Origin: an uncultured bacterium
GTDB lineage: Bacteria; Cyanobacteriota; Vampirovibrionia; Gastranaerophilales; Gastranaerophilaceae
NCBI GenBank assembly: GCA_900551965.1
Contig: URYF01000027.1
Coordinates: 1-17,941, forward strand
Reading direction: 5' to 3'
Length of the DNA: 17,941 nt
Shown here piece after piece: positions 14,109 to 17,941 of this stretch (positions within the stretch are counted from its first letter, which is position 1; each line of letters begins with the position of its first letter). The translations under genes were made by a program, and so were the position numbers. A model generated the notes under the pieces. That model was not told where the DNA came from. It saw nothing but the letters and a program-made list of their open reading frames with translations, and searched no databases.

Positions 14109-14916
14109 ACTTCCTAAAAGGATAGAAAACTCAAATAAAGCAACTTATGGCAGAGTTCTGAATATTGCAGGTTCTGATTATATGCCGGGTGCGGCTTATT
14201 TATCAAGTGTTTCAGCGCTTATGGTTGGCTGCGGGTATTGCTTTTTAGCTTCAACTGAAAGAGTTATTAATGCAGTTGCAGCCCAAACTCAAAATATCGT
14301 ATTTTTACCATTGTCTGATATTGTTGATAATTTGCAAATCGCAGATGTTGTTGAATTTGGCTGCGGCTTATCTCAAGATAAAACAGCTGTTGATATTTTT
14401 GATAACGTAATTGAAAATATTCCTCAGCATACTCCGTTTATAATTGATGCAGATGGATTAAATATTCTTTCTAAAAATTCCGGAACTTTTAAAAATAGGG
14501 AATTTTCAAATGTGATATTAACTCCGCACCCAAAGGAAGCTTCTCGGCTTTTAGGTTGTTCGTTAGATGATGTCTTGGCTGATATTGAGGGGGCTGCATT
14601 TAATATCTGTGAAAAATATCATTGTGTTACTGTTTTAAAATCTCATAAAACTTTTGTTGCTTCTTATGATGGACAGTCTTACTTAAATAATACCGGGAAT
14701 AATTCCATGGCAAAGGCCGGTTCAGGTGATGTTTTAGCCGGTATGATATCCGGTTTTGCAGCTCAGGGGATGGCGCTGTTTGAAGCTGCTGTATTGGGAG
14801 TTTATTTACATGGTCTTGCCGGTGATTTGGCAAAAAATGACCTGACCGAATACAGCGTTATGGCGGCTGATTTGATCAGGTACATTCCACGTTCTATTTT
14901 AACTTTAGCTGATTAA
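14098..14916 (+). CDS. nnrD: ADP-dependent NAD(P)H-hydrate dehydratase NnrD
   Basis: Repairs NAD(P)H hydrates, the damaged forms of NAD(P)H, back to the active cofactor using ADP. The 272-residue, ribokinase-like fold shows YGRVLNIAGSDYMPGAA (17-33), IIDADGLNIL (115-124), LTPHPKEASRLLG (141-153) and the nucleotide-binding NNSMAKAGSGDVLAGMISGF (191-210) with G198, G200 and catalytic D201. Many bacteria fuse this domain to the epimerase NnrE; here it stands alone and no epimerase is in the window. It starts inside trmL with an 11-base overlap. Its 3' end overlaps the convergent small unknown gene by 4 bases, with no terminator between. Confidence 0.95.
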   Translation: MDYKLPKRIENSNKATYGRVLNIAGSDYMPGAAYLSSVSALMVGCGYCFLASTERVINAVAAQTQNIVFLPLSDIVDNLQIADVVEFGCGLSQDKTAVDIFDNVIENIPQHTPFIIDADGLNILSKNSGTFKNREFSNVILTPHPKEASRLLGCSLDDVLADIEGAAFNICEKYHCVTVLKSHKTFVASYDGQSYLNNTGNNSMAKAGSGDVLAGMISGFAAQGMALFEAAVLGVYLHGLAGDLAKNDLTEYSVMAADLIRYIPRSILTLAD

Positions 14917-15260
14917 CCAAAAAAGTTGATACGTTTAGAAGCTTCTTCTGCAACTTGTTGCGGTTTGCCATGAGCAACGGCATAAGAATAATTATCAGCT
15001 ACAGCTTGAGCTTTCAATGTTGTACCTGTTTTGGCAGTAATAGCAAATGGGCTTGAATACAACTCAGCTGCCTTTGAAGAGAAGCAGTCTTCTAATAAAG
15101 TGTTCAATCTTAGCGCTGCTGATTCTTTTTCCATATTATCAGCTATAGCTTTTGGATATATTTTACCGGCGCTGACGTATTCGTGTACTTTACTTGCACC
15201 TTTTTCAAGTCCTTTTGTCAGCATTGTTTCTCTGCCGGTAAATGTAATTTTGTTAATCAT
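14913..15260 (-). CDS. Small protein of unknown function with FTG/FFG ends
   Basis: A 115-residue protein I do not recognise. It is a convincing gene: AGGAG lies five bases before the ATG, the frame is fully open and composition is normal. The sequence looks mostly helical and Ala/Lys-rich, with no signal peptide or membrane segment. It starts MINKITFTGRE and ends RINFFG, so short Thr/Phe-Gly motifs cap both ends. I have an uncertain recollection of small Gastranaerophilales proteins starting with similar xxFTG or SFG motifs. It lies downstream of speD on the same strand but beyond a strong hairpin, so it may be transcribed separately. Its stop overlaps the convergent nnrD stop region by 4 bases. 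Confidence 0.8.
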   Translation of the reverse strand: MINKITFTGRETMLTKGLEKGASKVHEYVSAGKIYPKAIADNMEKESAALRLNTLLEDCFSSKAAELYSSPFAITAKTGTTLKAQAVADNYSYAVAHGKPQQVAEEASKRINFFG

Positions 15261-15324
15261 GATTTCTCCTTTTCGTTTCCGTTTGTAAGTTTTTGTTGGA
15301 TTAATTTATTAAACTACTTCATTT

Positions 15325-15374
15325 TTTTATATAAATAGCCTGACTAGATAAATTTGGCTCTCTAGTCAGGCTAT
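15325..15374 (-). terminator. speD terminator hairpin
   Basis: A perfect 14-bp stem ATAGCCTGACTAGA/TCTAGTCAGGCTAT (15335-15348 and 15361-15374) with a 12-base loop is followed on the minus strand by a T-rich stretch (TTATAT) rather than a pure T run. It lies 50 bases after the speD stop. Stem quality is high; the mixed tail lowers certainty about efficiency. Confidence 0.65.
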
Positions 15375-15423
15375 AAAACGTAAAAAATCTATGTATAATT
15401 TAAATTCGGTTTTTATTATGGTG

Positions 15424-15876
15424 TTAGTTTTCGATTTGTTCCATAATTTCAAAAGGTTTTTCTAGGACTTTCATTGTGTCTTTAGAAAGAATACCTCTTT
15501 TCAGTTCAGTAAAGCTTGCTCTTTTTGAACTGAATTTATTTTTTAAGAACTCATAAGCAACTTTAGGGTCGCATTTTGAGCCGCATGTGAATAGGTCTAC
15601 TGCCGCATAACCTAATTCCGGCCAAGTATGGATTGCAAGGTGGCTTTCTGCAATAATTACAACACCTGAAACTCCATACGGACTAAACATATGAAAACAT
15701 TTTTGTACAATTGTTGCTCCGCATTCTAATGCTGAATCAACCATGTATTTCTCAACTTTATCCAAACTGTTAAGTGTGTTTGGGTCACATTCAAAAAATT
15801 CTGCCAGTACGTGTTGACCAAGGTGTACTTCATCAACGCTGGATTCTTGGAACATATTTAAAGTCGCATTTGTCAA
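15424..15876 (-). CDS. speD: S-adenosylmethionine decarboxylase proenzyme SpeD
   Basis: SpeD decarboxylates AdoMet, making the aminopropyl donor for spermidine. It is made as a proenzyme that cleaves itself between Glu and Ser, turning the Ser into the pyruvoyl cofactor. The cleavage site is clear in IIAESHLAIHTWPE as E77-S78, with H83 and C98 at the expected processing and catalytic positions. The 150-residue length fits the small prokaryotic (Thermotoga/Bacillus) class. The start is TTG at 15876, supported by AAGGAG nine bases upstream; the first ATG, seven codons in, is too far from that site. No speE (spermidine synthase) is in the window. The partner decarboxylase is about 12 kb away at 2020. 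Confidence 0.95.
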   Translation of the reverse strand: MTNATLNMFQESSVDEVHLGQHVLAEFFECDPNTLNSLDKVEKYMVDSALECGATIVQKCFHMFSPYGVSGVVIIAESHLAIHTWPELGYAAVDLFTCGSKCDPKVAYEFLKNKFSSKRASFTELKRGILSKDTMKVLEKPFEIMEQIEN

Positions 15877-16079
15877 TTTATTCGTCTCCTTATGTATAAT
15901 AAATGTATATTTTCACACTATTAAATAATATACTAAAAAACTTTTTTTTGTTAAATTTTTTGTAATTTGCTAATATTGAAAAAATGAATAAATGTCATAA
16001 AAACACTTGTAGATTACCTTTTAGTTATTTTTAATTGTTAAGATTTATTAATCGTATTTTAAAAACCTCTCATTTGTAT

Positions 16080-16085
16080 TAGAAT
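16080..16085 (+). promoter_or_regulatory. -10-like box just before the RpaA-like gene
   Basis: TAGAAT lies 6 bases before the ATG at 16092, which would put the transcript start at the start codon (leaderless). A short CAGG just before the ATG is a poor ribosome site. The rest of the 215-base divergent gap to speD is AT-rich, and I see no clear -35 box or other element. Confidence 0.3.
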
Positions 16086-16091
16086 TCAGGT

Positions 16092-16790
16092 ATGAATAAT
16101 AAGATATTAGTTGTAGATGATGATATTGCAATAAATGAATTGATAAAGGTTAATCTTGAATTAGCCGGGTATAGTGTTGTGCAAGCTTATGACGGAGTTA
16201 AAGGTTTTGCGTTTGCAAAGCAGGAAATACCCTCCCTTGTAGTTTTAGATGTCATGATGCCTGATGTTGACGGGTTTACTGTTGCTAAAAGAATACGCCA
16301 GAATGAAGAAACTAAAAATATACCAATTATTATGTTAACAGCATTATCTCAACTTAATGATAAAGTGAATGGTTTTAATATTGGGGTAGATGATTATCTT
16401 GTTAAGCCGTTTGAGGTTGAAGAATTGTTGGTTCGTGTCAGGGCGTTGTTAAAGCGCACTAACCAGATACCAGTATCAGCGTCAACAAGAGATTTGCTTA
16501 CGCTGGGTGAGATAACCTTGCTTCCTGAGATGTATAGTGTAAAAATTGGAGAAAAACAGGTTAAATTGACTCCTATTGAGTTTGATATTTTTAATTTACT
16601 GTTTCAAAATCATGGGAATATGGTTTCGTCTGCAAAATTGTTAAAAGATATTTGGGGATATTCTCCTGATGATGATATTGAAACAATCAGGGTTCATATC
16701 AGACATCTGAGAAGCAAAATTGATAAGATTTCTAACGGGAAAAAATATATAGAAACTATTTATGGCGGCGGTTATAAGCTTAATGTTTAA
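16092..16790 (+). CDS. OmpR/PhoB-family response regulator, RpaA-like
   Basis: A 232-residue two-domain regulator. The receiver domain (1-120) has the acidic pair D9-D10, phosphoacceptor D53 in VLDVMMPDVDGF, T83 and K105 in YLVKPFEVEE. The C-terminal winged helix (about 135-232) ends IETIYGGGYKLNV. Beyond generic family features, VDGFTVAKRIR, NDKVNGFNIGVDDYLVKPFEVEELLVRVRALL and GYSPDDDIETIRVHIRHLR are very close to what I recall of cyanobacterial RpaA, the output regulator of the Kai clock and of phycobilisome energy transfer. This is family knowledge, not a search result. No histidine kinase is adjacent, so it is an orphan here. The helicase gene follows after 18 bases and may be co-transcribed. 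Confidence 0.95.
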   Translation: MNNKILVVDDDIAINELIKVNLELAGYSVVQAYDGVKGFAFAKQEIPSLVVLDVMMPDVDGFTVAKRIRQNEETKNIPIIMLTALSQLNDKVNGFNIGVDDYLVKPFEVEELLVRVRALLKRTNQIPVSASTRDLLTLGEITLLPEMYSVKIGEKQVKLTPIEFDIFNLLFQNHGNMVSSAKLLKDIWGYSPDDDIETIRVHIRHLRSKIDKISNGKKYIETIYGGGYKLNV

Positions 16791-16808
16791 ATTTGGGAGA
16801 AGAACAGA

Positions 16809-17941
16809 TTGGGTTTAAGTTTAAAGTTCAAGGGAAAGTGGAGAGCTTACCAACAGAGAGTTTTGGATAGTCTTTCGTTTCATTTGGCGGATGAAAAGCT
16901 TCATGTTGTAGCCGCACCGGGGGCAGGCAAGACAACTCTTGGAATTGAAGTTATATCAAGAATCAATACTCCTGCTTTAGTTCTATGTCCTACAAATACT
17001 ATTAAAAACCAGTGGAAAGAGCGGATTTGTACATCTTTTTTAGACGAAGCCGATTGGGGGATTGTTTCAACAGATATTCGAAATCCCGGTAAACTTACTA
17101 TAATTACTTATCAGGCGTTATTAGCTGCTTTTTGCGGACGTTTTGATGATGATGGTATTGCAGATGATATAACAGATACTATTACTGATATCTTTGATTT
17201 TGCAGAGGAATCAATCACATCTTCAAGGCGGTTTAGTCAAAATAAAGCTGATGAAATTATAGAAGTATTAAAGAAGGCTAACATATCTCTGTTAGTTTTT
17301 GATGAAGCCCATCATTTGCGTAAAGAGTGGTGGAAGGCTCTGACTTATCTTGTAGATAATCTGGAACCTCGGCAAACTGCGGCGTTCACTGCGACTCCGC
17401 CTTATGATGTTGATTATTCCGAGTGGGAAAGATATGAGGAGCTTTGCGGCTCTATTGATGAGGCAATTTCGATTCCTGAGTTGATAAAAAACGGAGATTT
17501 GTGTCCGCATCAGGATTTTATTTATTTTTCCAGGTTAAGAAAAGGAGAATCTGCGGTTGTAAAGAAACAAAATCAGGCGGTTGCGCAGTTTCTTGAGAAA
17601 ATTTTATCGGATAATACTTTGTATGCTTATATTCAGGCTATGCAATTTTTAAATCCGTCAGATTCTGATGTTGAAAAGATTTTTGATGATTCTGATTTTT
17701 ATGTATCAGTTGCAGCTTTAATCAACACAAAAGGTGGGGTTGTTCCAAAAGCCTTTTTGCAGCTTTTTGATATTAAAAAATCTGAGCTTCCGAGATTTAA
17801 TTTACAACAGGCAAAGTTTTTTTCTAATGGATTTCTATTTAAACATGTTGAAGAGTTTGCAGAACTTGAAGAAAAAATTGCAGAATATACAAATTTTGCG
17901 CGTAAACTCGGGCTTATCCAAAATAAGAAAATTGTGCTAAA
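16809..17941 (+). CDS. DEAD/DEAH-box SF2 helicase, 3' end beyond window
   Basis: An open frame of 377 codons that runs off the window end. It begins at TTG 16809 with GGGAG nine bases upstream. Superfamily 2 motifs are in place: Q-like KWRAYQQRVL (10-19), Walker A AAPGAGKTT (35-43), Ia-like ALVLCPTNTIKNQW (56-69), TIITYQALL (97-105), DEAH box LLVFDEAHHL (161-170) and motif III AFTATPP (192-198). The layout resembles RAD25/XPB-type DNA helicases. It has an acidic, IDT-rich insert (about 112-135) and a long spacer after motif III. Motifs IV-VI should lie beyond the window. It is an ATP-driven DNA or RNA translocase of unknown role; repair, restriction or defence are possible, but no neighbouring gene points to one. 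Confidence 0.88.
   Translation, partial: MGLSLKFKGKWRAYQQRVLDSLSFHLADEKLHVVAAPGAGKTTLGIEVISRINTPALVLCPTNTIKNQWKERICTSFLDEADWGIVSTDIRNPGKLTIITYQALLAAFCGRFDDDGIADDITDTITDIFDFAEESITSSRRFSQNKADEIIEVLKKANISLLVFDEAHHLRKEWWKALTYLVDNLEPRQTAAFTATPPYDVDYSEWERYEELCGSIDEAISIPELIKNGDLCPHQDFIYFSRLRKGESAVVKKQNQAVAQFLEKILSDNTLYAYIQAMQFLNPSDSDVEKIFDDSDFYVSVAALINTKGGVVPKAFLQLFDIKKSELPRFNLQQAKFFSNGFLFKHVEEFAELEEKIAEYTNFARKLGLIQNKKIVL

Overview
The window is an AT-rich, densely packed bacterial chromosome segment holding about 19 protein genes and one tRNA, with no visible transposase, integrase, phage module or CRISPR array. The most likely source is a non-photosynthetic member of the Cyanobacteriota (Vampirovibrionia/Melainabacteria, order Gastranaerophilales or close). 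Three observations suggest this: the response regulator at 16092 resembles cyanobacterial RpaA in both domains, YidC carries a large insert between its second and third membrane segments, and base composition and start-codon use fit that group. The assignment is an inference from remembered family features, not a database match. Some Firmicutes lineages are not excluded.

Layout. 1-1142 (minus): the nucleoid protein HU behind a strong promoter with three phased GTTAAAA repeats, then a two-gene unit (small secreted protein and 4-TM phage-holin-like membrane protein). 1143-1421: intergenic, with an orphan plus-strand terminator. 1422-3057 (plus): a PilZ c-di-GMP receptor followed 7 bases later by a short Orn/Lys/Arg-decarboxylase-family PLP enzyme. 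3052-6103 (minus): lytic transglycosylase, queA and yidC, with a terminator after yidC. 6237-6443 (minus): tRNA-Pro(UGG) with its own consensus promoter and terminator. 6452-7788 (minus): an AlgX/AlgJ/DHHW-type SGNH acyltransferase-like gene split by an apparent frameshift, separated from a small Xre-type regulator (plus) by a 44-bp near-perfect palindrome.

8214-11917 (plus): an overlapping envelope cluster of DUF374 acyltransferase, nitrilase-family amidase, D-Ala-D-Ala carboxypeptidase DacB and a family 2 glycosyltransferase. 12007-14916 (plus): Gfo/Idh/MocA oxidoreductase, CDP-alcohol phosphatidyltransferase, TrmL and NnrD behind a TTGCAA-16-TATAAT promoter. 14913-15876 (minus): a small unknown protein and SpeD, separated by a strong hairpin. 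16092-17941 (plus): the RpaA-like regulator and a DEAH-box SF2 helicase cut off by the window edge.

Themes: envelope building and modification (YidC, DacB, lytic transglycosylase, DUF374, GT2, CDP-alcohol transferase, AlgX-like protein), polyamine synthesis (SpeD plus the decarboxylase, about 12 kb apart), tRNA modification (QueA, TrmL), metabolite repair (NnrD, possibly the nitrilase) and regulation (PilZ, Xre, RpaA-like). I see no clear new defence or mobile system. The items most worth a second look are the frameshifted SGNH gene, the 44-bp palindrome, the RpaA-like regulator and the phased repeats upstream of HU.
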